Source: CAYPHJ01 sp964410485
GTDB taxonomy: Bacteria; Desulfobacterota; Binatia; UBA9968
NCBI GenBank assembly: GCA_964410485.1
Contig: CAYPHJ010000062.1
Coordinates: 1-26,117, forward strand
Direction of reading: 5' to 3'
Length of the DNA stretch: 26,117 bases
The notes below the pieces were generated by a model. The model had not been told where the DNA came from, made no database searches, and saw nothing but the letters and a program-made list of their open reading frames with translations. Of this stretch, positions 1 to 8,017 are shown piece by piece. How positions within the stretch are numbered: the first letter of the stretch is position 1; every line of letters begins with the position of its first letter. The position numbers were made by a program, and so were the translations under genes.

Positions 1-187
1 ATGTTCGAAACAAATTCAGGGAAATTTTCATGGAGTCATTTCGGATTTCTAGTTTGACTATTTGGATTTATTTCGGATTTGGAGCTCGGATTCGGGTTTG
101 AACTTTTGAACGGAGCGAAGCGGTCGAACCCTTCGGTTGGACTCAGGACAGGCGTTTTGAACGTCTGGAACTCAAACAAATAATCCC
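1..187. repeat. Low-complexity intergenic region upstream of the first ligase
   Basis: No gene is supported here. The DNA contains repeated words such as TTTCGGATTT and TTTGGATTTATTTCGGATTT, and degenerate GTTGAAC/GAACG words. These words recur in other gaps of the window (9330-9375, 18230-18410). No convincing ribosome binding site precedes the ATG at 188. Confidence 0.5.
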
Positions 188-2140
188 ATGGAGCGATTCG
201 ATTTTGGCGGAGAGATCGTTTGGCGGCCCACGGCGGAGATTGTGCGGCAGAGTCGGTTGCGCCGCTTCATGGACCGGCACGGTCTCTCGACGGTAGCGGA
301 GCTGATGCGTCGTTCGACGGAAGATCTCGAGTGGTTCTGGAATGCGGTGATGGACGAGCTGAACGTCGAATTCTACGAACCCTACACAAAAGTGGTGGAC
401 GTAACGGCCGGCAAGCCGTGGACGCGCTGGTGTGTCGCTGGCAAGATGAACATTGTCCATAACTGTTTGGACAAGCGGATTGGTACGCCGGCAGAAGAGC
501 GCGTCGCGCTTCGCTGGGAAGGTGAAGAAGGGCAGGTTCGGTCGCTGACTTATGCCGAGCTGTCTCGTAACGTCGATTGTATGGCGGCAAACCTGCGCGC
601 TGCCGGCATCAAGAAGGGCGACGTGGTCGGTATCTTCATGCCCATGGTGCCGGAGATCGCGATTGCGCTGTTTGCCGTTGCGAAACTCGGCGCGGTCGTG
701 TTGCCTCTTTTTTCCGGCTATGGAGCCGCAGCAGTGGCTGCGCGGCTGGCCGACGGCGGCGCAAAAGCACTCATGACTGCGGACGGTTTCTATCGCAAAG
801 GAGAAACGGTCCGGCTGAAGGAGGTGGCGGATGAAGCTCTGATGAACGCCCCTTCAGTGGAGCATGTGATTGTGGTGCGCCGTGTCGGACGCGACGTTCC
901 GTGGCGAGAGGGCCGCGATCTCTGGTGGCATGAGCTTATGGCAAGCGGCAATTCTAGTGTGCCAACGGAGCGAACCAGCGCGGAAGATCCTCTGATGATC
1001 ATTTACACCTCAGGCACGACCGGCAAGCCAAAGGGAGCGCTGCACACGCATTGCAGTTTCCCAATCAAAGCGGCCCAGGATATGGTTCACGGATTGGACC
1101 TGAGTGAGCTCGACACGCTCTATTGGGTCACCGATATGGGTTGGATGATGGGGCCGTGGGAGCTTTTTGGTACGACCCTTTTGGGTGCGACGGTCTTGTT
1201 TTATGACGGTGCGCTCGATTACCCCGGTCCCGACCGCTTGTGGTCTTTGGTTGAGCGCCACGGCGTAACGGTCCTCGGTGTTTCGCCGACTCTGGTGCGC
1301 GCCCTCATGCGCCACGGCGAGAAACCGCTCGCGAATCACAGTCTCTCCGCGCTCAGACTGTTCGGCTCCACGGGAGAGCCGTGGAACCCGGCGTCGTGGA
1401 ACTGGCTGTTCGAAAAAGTCGGCCAAAAGCGCTTGCCGATTATCAACTACTCGGGTGGAACGGAGATCTCGGGCGGCATCCTGATGGGAAATCTCCTTAC
1501 GCCCATCAAGCCTTGCTCCTTTAGCGGCCCCGTACCCGGAATGGCAGCCGACGTGGTGGACGCCGAAGGCAACTCCGTGCGCAATGAAGTCGGCGAGCTC
1601 GTCGTGCGCCAGCCGTGGATCGGCATGACGCGTGGATTCTGGAAAGACCCTGATCGCTATTTGCAAACGTACTGGTCGCGACTACCCGATATCTGGGTCC
1701 ATGGAGACTGGGCGGCAGTCGACCAGGATGGGCTCTGGTACATCCTGGGGCGCTCTGATGATACCATCAAAGTCGCGGGAAAAAGATTGGGTCCGGCAGA
1801 AGTGGAATCGGTGTTAGCCGGCCATCCGGGGGTGAGCGAAGCCGCCGCCATTGGCATTCCAGATGAGATCAAGGGCGAGGTGGTCGTCTGCTTCTGCGTG
1901 CTGCGCCCAAACATCGTTGCCGGCGACGGTCTCGCTGAGGAGTTGAAGGAAAGGGTCGCTGAGGAGCTTGGTAAACCGCTCAAGCCGGCGGCGGTAAAAT
2001 TTGTGAGCGATCTACCCAAGACGCGAAACGCGAAAGTCATGCGGCGCGTTATTCGCGCAATCTATCTAAATCGCGACCCGGGCGATTTGTCCTCGTTGGA
2101 AAATCCTCAAGCGGTGGAAGAAGTGCGCAGGGTCGTGTGA
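188..2140 (+). CDS. Acetyl/acetoacetyl-CoA synthetase-like AMP-forming ligase
   Basis: A 650-residue member of the adenylate-forming ANL superfamily, of the length usual for acetyl- and acetoacetyl-CoA synthetases. An ACAS_N-like N-terminal region (about 1-90) is followed by the P-loop YTSGTTGKPKG (273-283), the adenylate motif SGGTE (422-426), HGDW, the hinge GRSDDTIKVAGKR and the catalytic lysine K616 in TRNAKVMRR. It should activate a carboxylic acid to its CoA thioester via acyl-AMP in the cytoplasm. Acetate-specific enzymes have WWQTE; here it is SGGTE, so the tryptophan that limits the acyl pocket is replaced by Gly423. A larger substrate is therefore likely. Acetoacetate is attractive because acetoacetyl-CoA synthetases carry SGGTD and because the homogentisate pathway in this window yields acetoacetate, but this is inference. 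The family call is secure; the substrate is open. Confidence 0.93.
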   Translation: MERFDFGGEIVWRPTAEIVRQSRLRRFMDRHGLSTVAELMRRSTEDLEWFWNAVMDELNVEFYEPYTKVVDVTAGKPWTRWCVAGKMNIVHNCLDKRIGTPAEERVALRWEGEEGQVRSLTYAELSRNVDCMAANLRAAGIKKGDVVGIFMPMVPEIAIALFAVAKLGAVVLPLFSGYGAAAVAARLADGGAKALMTADGFYRKGETVRLKEVADEALMNAPSVEHVIVVRRVGRDVPWREGRDLWWHELMASGNSSVPTERTSAEDPLMIIYTSGTTGKPKGALHTHCSFPIKAAQDMVHGLDLSELDTLYWVTDMGWMMGPWELFGTTLLGATVLFYDGALDYPGPDRLWSLVERHGVTVLGVSPTLVRALMRHGEKPLANHSLSALRLFGSTGEPWNPASWNWLFEKVGQKRLPIINYSGGTEISGGILMGNLLTPIKPCSFSGPVPGMAADVVDAEGNSVRNEVGELVVRQPWIGMTRGFWKDPDRYLQTYWSRLPDIWVHGDWAAVDQDGLWYILGRSDDTIKVAGKRLGPAEVESVLAGHPGVSEAAAIGIPDEIKGEVVVCFCVLRPNIVAGDGLAEELKERVAEELGKPLKPAAVKFVSDLPKTRNAKVMRRVIRAIYLNRDPGDLSSLENPQAVEEVRRVV

Positions 2141-2148
2141 AAACTCGA

Positions 2149-2224
2149 AGTAAGGAGGGGGCGTAAAAGGGGAGTGACGAGTAGGTAGCAAATCGACTGT
2201 CCAATCTCAGTAAGGAGGTTGCGT
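2149..2224 (+). promoter_or_regulatory. Strong Shine-Dalgarno, present twice 60 nt apart
   Basis: AGTAAGGAGGTTGCGT at 2209-2224 lies directly before the ATG at 2226 and is a near-perfect ribosome binding site. A near copy, AGTAAGGAGGGGGCGT, occurs exactly 60 nt upstream at 2149-2164 and is not followed by a start codon. It may be a local duplication or a relic. Confidence 0.75.
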
Positions 2225-2225
2225 C

Positions 2226-3047
2226 ATGGCCATTATCTCTATTTTTGGTGGGACTTTTGGCGACGACGAGACACTGGCACGGAGCCTGGCTAAAACTTTA
2301 AACTCTCCATTCGTCAGCCGTGAGATCCTGGTGGCAGCAAGCCAGCGCTGCGACGTTCCCGAGGCGAAGCTCAACGAAATCCTGGAGAAGGAGCCGCACT
2401 GGTGGGAGCGATGGCATGAGAATCTGCGGCCCTATCGCATTGCCCTGCAGGCGGCTATAAGCGATGCCGCGCTCGATCAGGATATCGTCTACCTCGGGCA
2501 TATCGGCCATGGACTTCTGCCGGGCATCCGCCACGTCTTGAAGGTGATGCTCACGGCTCCCATGGAGTTTCGCATCGAGCAGGTGCGCGCGCGGCAAGGA
2601 TTGGATGCGCACGCCGCGCGCCGGTACGTCGATCAGGTCGAAAAGGCGCGTACGCGGCGGCTCCTTGCTATGTTTGGTACTGATTGGCGCGACCCCGAAC
2701 AGTACGCTCTCATTCTGAACATGGCTCAAATCAGCGCTGCTGCCGCGGAAAAACTGATTGCGCGCGCCGCTTTACTTGAAGAGTACCAACCGACGCCTGC
2801 TTCAAAACAAGCGTTACGCGACTGGGCTTTGGTGACAAAAATTCAAGCCATGTTCCTACAGCATCCGAGTCTCAGAGACATCGTGATCGACGTGAAGGCA
2901 AGGGATGGAGAGGTTACGCTCTCAGGGCTTCTCCCGGCTGCGCTTCCAGTTCAGGAGATCTGCCGCCGCGTTGAAATGATGCCCGGGGTAAGAAAGGTCG
3001 TGACGGATCTCGTGAATGTCCCCAGCCGGGCGCTAGGTTACAGTTAG
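2226..3047 (+). CDS. Cytidylate kinase-like protein with C-terminal BON domain
   Basis: A 273-residue protein. Residues about 1-200 resemble the cytidylate-kinase-like family (Cytidylate_kin2): a beta strand, a glycine loop, the FVSREIL segment, and an LMLTAP-like strand followed by RIEQVRARQGLD and an arginine-rich lid. The glycine loop reads FGGTFGDDET and lacks the GK(S/T) of a classical P-loop, as is common in this family, so nucleotide kinase activity is doubtful. Residues about 205-270 look like a BON domain (IVIDVKARDGEVTLSG, then MPGVRKVVTDLVNV), a small fold often linked to membrane or ligand binding. There is no signal peptide, so it is probably cytoplasmic. The start is fixed by the strong RBS. 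Its role is unknown; it sits between the ligase and the cysteine genes on the same strand. Confidence 0.85.
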   Translation: MAIISIFGGTFGDDETLARSLAKTLNSPFVSREILVAASQRCDVPEAKLNEILEKEPHWWERWHENLRPYRIALQAAISDAALDQDIVYLGHIGHGLLPGIRHVLKVMLTAPMEFRIEQVRARQGLDAHAARRYVDQVEKARTRRLLAMFGTDWRDPEQYALILNMAQISAAAAEKLIARAALLEEYQPTPASKQALRDWALVTKIQAMFLQHPSLRDIVIDVKARDGEVTLSGLLPAALPVQEICRRVEMMPGVRKVVTDLVNVPSRALGYS

Positions 3048-3109
3048 CCGGGGATTCCGCGAACGAATCGAATCGTGAGCCTGGTATCGAGTAGCGCCGG
3101 GAGATAACT

Positions 3110-4498
3110 ATGTCAAAAATTTTGCCCAATGTGCTGGCAGCCGTCGGCAATACGCCGCTCATCCGACTGAACCATGTGACCGCGGGAATTTCCGCGACCA
3201 TCTGCGCCAAAGTCGAGGCTTGCAACCCGGGCAGGAGCGTCAAGGACAGAATCGCTCTGGCTCTCGTGGAAGACGCGGAGCGGCAAGGACAACTCGAGCC
3301 GGGAGGTACAATCGTCGAGCCCACCTCGGGCAACATGGGCGTGGCTCTTGCGATTGTGGCGGCCGTAAAGGGCTACAGGTGTATCTTTACTATTCCCGAC
3401 AAGATGAGCATTGAAAAAATTCGCCGCTTGCGCGCCTTCGGCGCGGAGGTTGTGGTGACGCCCACGGCGGTCCCGCCGGAATCTCCCCAATCCTATTACT
3501 CGGTGGCACGGCGGCTTGCCGAGGAGATTCCGGGTGCCTTCATGCCGATGCAGTATGACAATCCCAGCAACATGGAAGCCCATTATCGCTCCACGGGTCC
3601 GGAGATCTGGCAGCAAACGGACGGAAAGGTCACTCATTTCGTCGCCGGGATGGGAACCGGCGGAACCATTTCGGGAACCGCCAAATTCTTGAAAGAGAAG
3701 AATCCAAACTGTGCCGTGGTGGGCGTTGACCCGGAGGGGTCGATTCTCGGCAAGGTCTTTGAGCGGCAGCAATGGTCGTGGGCCGACTCCTATCCATATA
3801 AGGTCGAGGGAATTGGAGAAGACTTTGTTCCCAAGAACCTGAAGTTTGACTACATCGACAGCGTGGTTACCGTTTCGGATCGCGATTCGTTTTTGATGGG
3901 CCGTCGGCTCACGCGCGAGGAAGGCCTCTTCTGTGGCGGCTCTTCCGGTTCAGCCGTTGAGGGAGCGCTTCGCTACGCGCGCGACAATCGACTAAAGAAA
4001 GATGACATCGTGGTTGTCTTGTTACCTGACGCCGGCGAGATCTATTTATCAAAAATGTACTCGGATGAATGGATGAGGCAAAATCAGTTCCTGGGACGGG
4101 GCAAACAGGCCGGGGAAATCATAGAATCGAAGAAACGAAAGTTACCGCATCTGGTCTCGGTCGAAGTAACGGCGACCGTGCGAAGTGCCATCGAAACGAT
4201 GAACCAGTCGGGCGTGTCCCAGCTTCCGGTATTTGATCGCGGCAATCTGGCCGGCTCGGTCACCGAAAGCGCCCTGTTTCAAAAAACCATGGAGAGTCCT
4301 GATGTAATGGAGCTTACCGTAGGAGCGCTGCTGGAACCGCCGCTGCCTACGGTAGCCTCCGACCAGAGCGTTTATGAGGTGGTCAAGCTGCTTAAATCTT
4401 CGCCGGCTGTGCTCGTCCGCGGCAGTGGCAGGTATCAGGGGATTTTGACCCGCTTTGACGTCGTCGACTACCTGGGCAGTGAGAAAGATGACGTTTGA
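3110..4498 (+). CDS. cbs: Cystathionine beta-synthase with two CBS domains
   Basis: A 462-residue fold-type II PLP enzyme, expected to condense homocysteine with serine to cystathionine. The PLP lysine is K45 in GRSVKDRIA. The Asn-loop is EPTSGNMG (70-77), the phosphate loop is GTGGTISG, and GGSSGSAV holds the pyridine-N serine. The DPEGS, KVEGIGEDF and SKMYSDEWM segments match actinobacterial and animal cystathionine beta-synthase better than cysteine synthase. Two CBS modules follow the catalytic core (about 340-395 and 405-462); this type of tail often binds adenosyl ligands. A GGGAG-like RBS precedes the ATG with 7 nt spacing. The usual Thr of the Asn-loop is Met76. The next gene downstream supplies the partner lyase, which supports reverse transsulfuration. 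An O-acetylserine or O-phosphoserine sulfhydrylase activity cannot be excluded. Confidence 0.92.
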   Translation: MSKILPNVLAAVGNTPLIRLNHVTAGISATICAKVEACNPGRSVKDRIALALVEDAERQGQLEPGGTIVEPTSGNMGVALAIVAAVKGYRCIFTIPDKMSIEKIRRLRAFGAEVVVTPTAVPPESPQSYYSVARRLAEEIPGAFMPMQYDNPSNMEAHYRSTGPEIWQQTDGKVTHFVAGMGTGGTISGTAKFLKEKNPNCAVVGVDPEGSILGKVFERQQWSWADSYPYKVEGIGEDFVPKNLKFDYIDSVVTVSDRDSFLMGRRLTREEGLFCGGSSGSAVEGALRYARDNRLKKDDIVVVLLPDAGEIYLSKMYSDEWMRQNQFLGRGKQAGEIIESKKRKLPHLVSVEVTATVRSAIETMNQSGVSQLPVFDRGNLAGSVTESALFQKTMESPDVMELTVGALLEPPLPTVASDQSVYEVVKLLKSSPAVLVRGSGRYQGILTRFDVVDYLGSEKDDV

Positions 4499-4567
4499 TT
4501 TCGGTGTTGAGGTTGGTCGAGAGTGGAGAGGAGACCTTACAGCAAACTGCTTGATAGCGTATGGCAC

Positions 4568-4581
4568 GCTTCGATCGAAGC
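4568..4581. other. 14-nt perfect palindrome between the two transsulfuration genes
   Basis: GCTTCGATCGAAGC is fully self-complementary and lies in the 136-nt gap between the two genes. It could be an operator half-site pair or a weak hairpin; no clear T-tract follows. Confidence 0.3.
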
Positions 4582-4634
4582 TGTTTGAAATTTAAGATTT
4601 TGAAATCTGAAATGTGAGATACTGCAGGGACGAG

Positions 4635-5918
4635 ATGGAAAAGAAGACGCGGAAAACTCGCAATACACTGGAATTCGCTACGCGTGCGATTCACGTCGGA
4701 CAAGAGCCCGAGGCCACGACGGGAGCCATTAGCGTGCCGATTTATCAGACAAGCACGTTCGCGCAAAGCGCTCCAGGCGTTCATAAGGGCTATGATTACT
4801 CTCGAACGGACAACCCGACACGGACTGCTCTACAGCAAGCACTGGCAAGCCTCGAATCGGCGAACTATTGCCTGGCGTTTTCTTCCGGAATGGGTGCGGC
4901 CACGACGGCAATGCTTCTTTTCAAGCAGGGCGATCACATCATCTCTTCGCGGGATGTTTACGGCGGCACTTATAGGCTTTTCAAGCGCGTGTTGGAAGAG
5001 TTCGGCCTGACTTTTTCTTTTGTCGAAACTTCAAATCTGAATGAGATTAAAGCCGCGGTCATGCCACGGACTCGGTTGGTGTGGATTGAATCGCCGACCA
5101 ATCCCCTGCTGCGCATCACGGACATCAGAGGAGCGGCGCGCATCGCCCACGATAGCGGGGCGCTCTGTCTCGTGGATAACACCTTTGCCTCGCCCTTTTT
5201 CCAGCGACCGCTCTCGCTCGGCGCCGATCTCGTGTTGCATTCGACGACCAAATACATCGGTGGTCATGCGGATCTGGTCGGTGGCGCCATTTGCCTCAAC
5301 GAGCGCTCTCTATATGAGAGGCTCAAGTTTCTCCAGAACGCAGCCGGCGCGACGCCGTCTCCATTTGACTGTTTCTTGACGCTGCGGGGCATCAAGACAC
5401 TGGCGCTGCGCATGCGTGAGCACGAAGCGAATGCGACTTCCGTCGCTGCGTTTCTAAAGCGCCACCCGCGCGTGCGCAAGGTGTACTATCCGGGACTCGC
5501 GGATCATCCCGGATATGAAATTGCCGCCGCGCAGATGGACGGTTTTAGCGGGATGATCTCTTTCGAGGTCAAAGGCGGTTTAAGCGAGGCGCGCCGCGTG
5601 TTGCAGGGCCTGAGTATCTTTAAGATCGCCGAGAGCCTGGGCGGTGTCGAGTCCCTCGTCGAGCTACCCACGATCATGACGCATGCTTCCATTCCGGAAG
5701 CGGAACGAAAGAAGGCCGGGCTCGACGATGGGCTCATTCGTTTGTCGGTAGGGATCGAGAACGCGGCAGATCTCATCGCGGATTTGAAACAGGCGCTAAA
5801 CGGGGCAGGTGGAGGAAAGATCGGGGATGGAAGATCGGGGATGGAAGATGGCAATCGTGGCGCTTATGCTGGAACCAAAGCAATAGACACGTCACCACGA
5901 AGGTCACGAAGAACCTAG
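4635..5918 (+). CDS. Cystathionine gamma-lyase/synthase family PLP enzyme
   Basis: A fold-type I Cys/Met metabolism PLP enzyme. It shows SVPIYQTSTF, the YDYSRTDNPT phosphate-binding segment, FSSGMGA, ESPTNP, VDNTFASP, the PLP lysine K206 in HSTTKYIGGH and the C-terminal SLGGVESL...MTHAS signature. Placed right after cystathionine beta-synthase, it most likely cleaves cystathionine to cysteine, 2-oxobutyrate and ammonia; gamma-synthase or methionine gamma-lyase activity is possible. I chose the ATG at 4635, which has a weak AGGGA upstream. A GTG at 4614 would add 7 unconserved residues. The normal domain ends near LIADLKQAL. The last ~36 residues are encoded by repeat DNA: a tandem 14-nt unit at 5817-5844, then ACGAAG words. 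The tail is Gly/Arg-rich and unlikely to be conserved. Confidence 0.92.
   Translation: MEKKTRKTRNTLEFATRAIHVGQEPEATTGAISVPIYQTSTFAQSAPGVHKGYDYSRTDNPTRTALQQALASLESANYCLAFSSGMGAATTAMLLFKQGDHIISSRDVYGGTYRLFKRVLEEFGLTFSFVETSNLNEIKAAVMPRTRLVWIESPTNPLLRITDIRGAARIAHDSGALCLVDNTFASPFFQRPLSLGADLVLHSTTKYIGGHADLVGGAICLNERSLYERLKFLQNAAGATPSPFDCFLTLRGIKTLALRMREHEANATSVAAFLKRHPRVRKVYYPGLADHPGYEIAAAQMDGFSGMISFEVKGGLSEARRVLQGLSIFKIAESLGGVESLVELPTIMTHASIPEAERKKAGLDDGLIRLSVGIENAADLIADLKQALNGAGGGKIGDGRSGMEDGNRGAYAGTKAIDTSPRRSRRT
5817..5851 (+). repeat. 14-nt tandem repeat inside the lyase 3' end
   Basis: AAGATCGGGGATGG occurs twice in direct tandem (5817-5830, 5831-5844), followed by a partial third unit AAGATGG. 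The unit is not a multiple of three, so each copy is read in a different frame. Confidence 0.85.
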
Positions 5919-6396
5919 CGCGGCAGAGCCGCAACCAAGGGAGAAGCAGATTTTTTCTCCACGAAAGCCTAGCGCGGCAGAGCCGCAAATAAAGTAAAAC
6001 AGAGACCTAACCACGAAGTGTTTCATGAGCTTACGCTCGCCCGCAGACAATGAAAATCAGCCCTCAGGCACAGAACGGCGGCGGCAGGATGGAACAAGCG
6101 CTGATCAAATCCCCCAATAGCCCCCTTTGCAAAGGGGGCGGGCCGCAGGACCGGGGGATTTTCTTTTCAAGCGGGTGACTGAGTTTTGCATAAGTTCAAT
6201 TTTCTAAGGAGGTCGCGAAGAGTACGAAGTTCAAAGATATTCATTTCCGAATCCTTCGTGTCCTTCGTTTGCTTCATGTCGGCCCTGATTGAGCAGCTCC
6301 TATGAGCCATACCTCAGGACATTCGCACCGGCTAGGAACATTCTCCCGTATAGCAACCGTAAAAGGGGGGCGGCCTATACCCAGATCCGGCGAGCT
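5919..6396. repeat. Repeat-rich intergenic region
   Basis: No gene is seen. AGCGCGGCAGAGCCGCAA occurs at 5917-5934, just overlapping the lyase stop, and again at 5971-5988; a third copy lies at 25363-25380. A ~50-nt block at about 6010-6060 recurs at about 25050-25100. A partial copy of the window's ~150-nt repeat covers 6105-6166 and contains the GC-rich hairpin CCCCCTTTGCAAAGGGGG. ACGAAG-type words face CTTCGTG-type words at 6213-6278. Confidence 0.7.
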
Positions 6397-7569
6397 ATGA
6401 CCGTGCAGCGTATTGATCTCGACACATACGACATCGATCCGGAGCGAGGATTCTTACCTGCGCTGGACCCCCTGGATCGTTTGCCGGCTGAGTTTGGGGC
6501 GTGGGAGGAGGTGGCTCACGCGCTCCCGAAGATTCTGGTCAGTGGGACAGTTCGTGGCTTCCTGAAGCAATTGCCACTCGTGGACGCCGCGCAGCTCGCC
6601 GATGATCGACAGCGGCGCAGAGCTATGGTGATCCTTTCATTCCTTGGACATGCCTATGTCTGGGGTGAAGAGGAGACTGTTAGCTCGATGCCGTCCTGTC
6701 TGGCTGTGCCATGGCACCAGGTTGCTGAATCCCTGGGCCGCCCTGCCGTACTGTCCTACGCCTCATATGCTCTGGATAACTGGAGAAGGCTCGACGCAGA
6801 TGCGGATGTTGAACTGGGCAACATTGTGCTATTGGAAAACTTTTTAGGCGGCCTGGACGAGGAGTGGTTTGTTTTGATCCATGTTGCCATCGAAGCGAAC
6901 GCCGGTCCGGCGCTTGCTGCTATGGTCGCGGCTCAACAGGCGGTTGTGGAAGAAGATCCGGAGCTCGTAACGGCCAAGCTTGAAACTATCGCCGGCACGC
7001 TAGAGCGCATGCACGATATCCTGCTGCGCATGCCTGAGCGCTGCGACCCGTACATTTATTACCACCGCGTCAGACCTTACCTGCATGGTTGGGCCAACCA
7101 CCCGCTGCTTCCAACCGGCATCATCTACGAAGGGGTGACGGCTTACGGTGACAAGCCGCAAATGTTTCGTGGTGAAACCGGGGCCCAGAGCTCGATTGTT
7201 CCGGCGCTCGATGCGGCGTTGGCTATTACGCATGCGGAGGACCTGCTACGGACATATCTACAGGAGATGCGCGATTATATGCCGCCCAAGCATCGCGGTT
7301 TCGTCGAGGCGATTGAAACCGGGCCTTCCATCCGCGACTTTGTGTTGCGCCACAGGCGGCGAGCGCCTCGTTTACGGGAGGCGTACAACGCCGCTGTCGA
7401 TGCTCTTGCACAATTCCGTGCGACCCATCTCGAGTACGCGCACAATTATATCGTCAAGCAGGCGCAAGGTAGGCCCCAGAATCCCCGAGATGTCGGCACG
7501 GGCGGGACGCCGCTGATCCCGTACCTGAGCAAACATCGGGAAGAAACCCGCGCCCACCGGATCGACTAG
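6397..7569 (+). CDS. Indoleamine 2,3-dioxygenase family heme enzyme
   Basis: A 390-residue homologue of indoleamine 2,3-dioxygenase, which opens the indole ring of tryptophan to N-formylkynurenine using heme iron and O2. Family motifs appear in order: YDIDPERGFLP, GHAYVWG, LSYASYALDNW, IHVAIEA, RVRPYLHGW, GETGAQSS, YMPPKHRGF, then FRATHLEYAHNYI and GTGGTPLIPYLSKHREET. H344 in the THLEYAHNYI segment is the expected proximal heme ligand. I chose the ATG at 6397 because the family starts just before YDIDPERGFLP; a TTG at 6289 would add 36 residues read from repeat-like DNA. No kynurenine pathway partner is visible, and the gene stands alone between repeat blocks. The family is clear; whether tryptophan is the true substrate is not, since bacterial and fungal homologues can be poor tryptophan enzymes. 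Confidence 0.9.
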   Translation: MTVQRIDLDTYDIDPERGFLPALDPLDRLPAEFGAWEEVAHALPKILVSGTVRGFLKQLPLVDAAQLADDRQRRRAMVILSFLGHAYVWGEEETVSSMPSCLAVPWHQVAESLGRPAVLSYASYALDNWRRLDADADVELGNIVLLENFLGGLDEEWFVLIHVAIEANAGPALAAMVAAQQAVVEEDPELVTAKLETIAGTLERMHDILLRMPERCDPYIYYHRVRPYLHGWANHPLLPTGIIYEGVTAYGDKPQMFRGETGAQSSIVPALDAALAITHAEDLLRTYLQEMRDYMPPKHRGFVEAIETGPSIRDFVLRHRRRAPRLREAYNAAVDALAQFRATHLEYAHNYIVKQAQGRPQNPRDVGTGGTPLIPYLSKHREETRAHRID

Positions 7570-8017
7570 TGGCGCGCCCCGCGCGCAGTTCAAAGTTCCA
7601 AGCCCGCCAGTGCCCCGACGATAACTATTAAGGGGGTAATTACCGATTAAGGAGTTCATTGGTATGTGCCCGCGCTCTCCAGGGCTCGTCCTCGATCTCT
7701 GATGTGTACTTACATATGAACTGCTTAGTCGGTAATTGCCATGACGGCGCGAATGCCGCAAAGTAACTCATGTACCAAACGTACAACACAGCCGATGAAA
7801 ACGAGCCCCCGCAGTTGGTATCGCGCCGATAAATCCCCTGTAGCCCCCTTTGGCAAAGGGGGCCGGCCGCAGGACGGGGGGATTTGTGTGTAGTCACATT
7901 TTCATAAGAGAACGCACAGATGAATATTTGCTTGGCGCAAGGGCGCCAAGAGAGTAGCTTTTCTTTGCGCACTTGGCGTCTTCGCGGGAGATAATCGATC
8001 GGGCCGCGTATGCCCAA
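7570..8017. repeat. Convergent intergenic region with copy 1 of the ~150-nt repeat
   Basis: No gene is seen between the converging IDO and dehydrogenase genes. Copy 1 of the ~150-nt repeat lies at about 7758-7917. A GGCGCAAGGGCGCC hairpin and CTTGGCGTCTTCGCGGGAGA follow (about 7930-7992), ending just before the stop of the minus-strand gene. Confidence 0.7.
7758..7917 (+). repeat. ~150-nt dispersed repeat, copy 1
   Basis: It starts at GCAAAGTAACTCATGTACCAAA and contains GTACAACACAGC, TTGGTATCGCGCC and a large hairpin centred on CCCCCTTTGGCAAAGGGGG. It ends near TTTTCATAAGAG. Same orientation as copies at 9040 and 10850. Confidence 0.85.

Noticed and set aside
179..184. AATAAT as a -10 box for the first ligase, with TTGAAC at 157-162
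   Set aside because: The box lies only 3 nt from the ATG, so the transcript would start inside the coding sequence. The surroundings are low-complexity, so a chance match is likely.
1010..1666. 218-codon open frame antisense to the first CoA ligase
   Set aside because: No domain-like features; the + strand carries a full-length, motif-complete ligase.
3113..3772. 219-codon open frame antisense to cystathionine beta-synthase
   Set aside because: No family resemblance and fully overlapped by a clear gene.
6289..6396. 36-residue N-terminal extension of the IDO homologue from a TTG codon
   Set aside because: The TTG lacks an RBS and follows repeat words; family members begin near the ATG at 6397.
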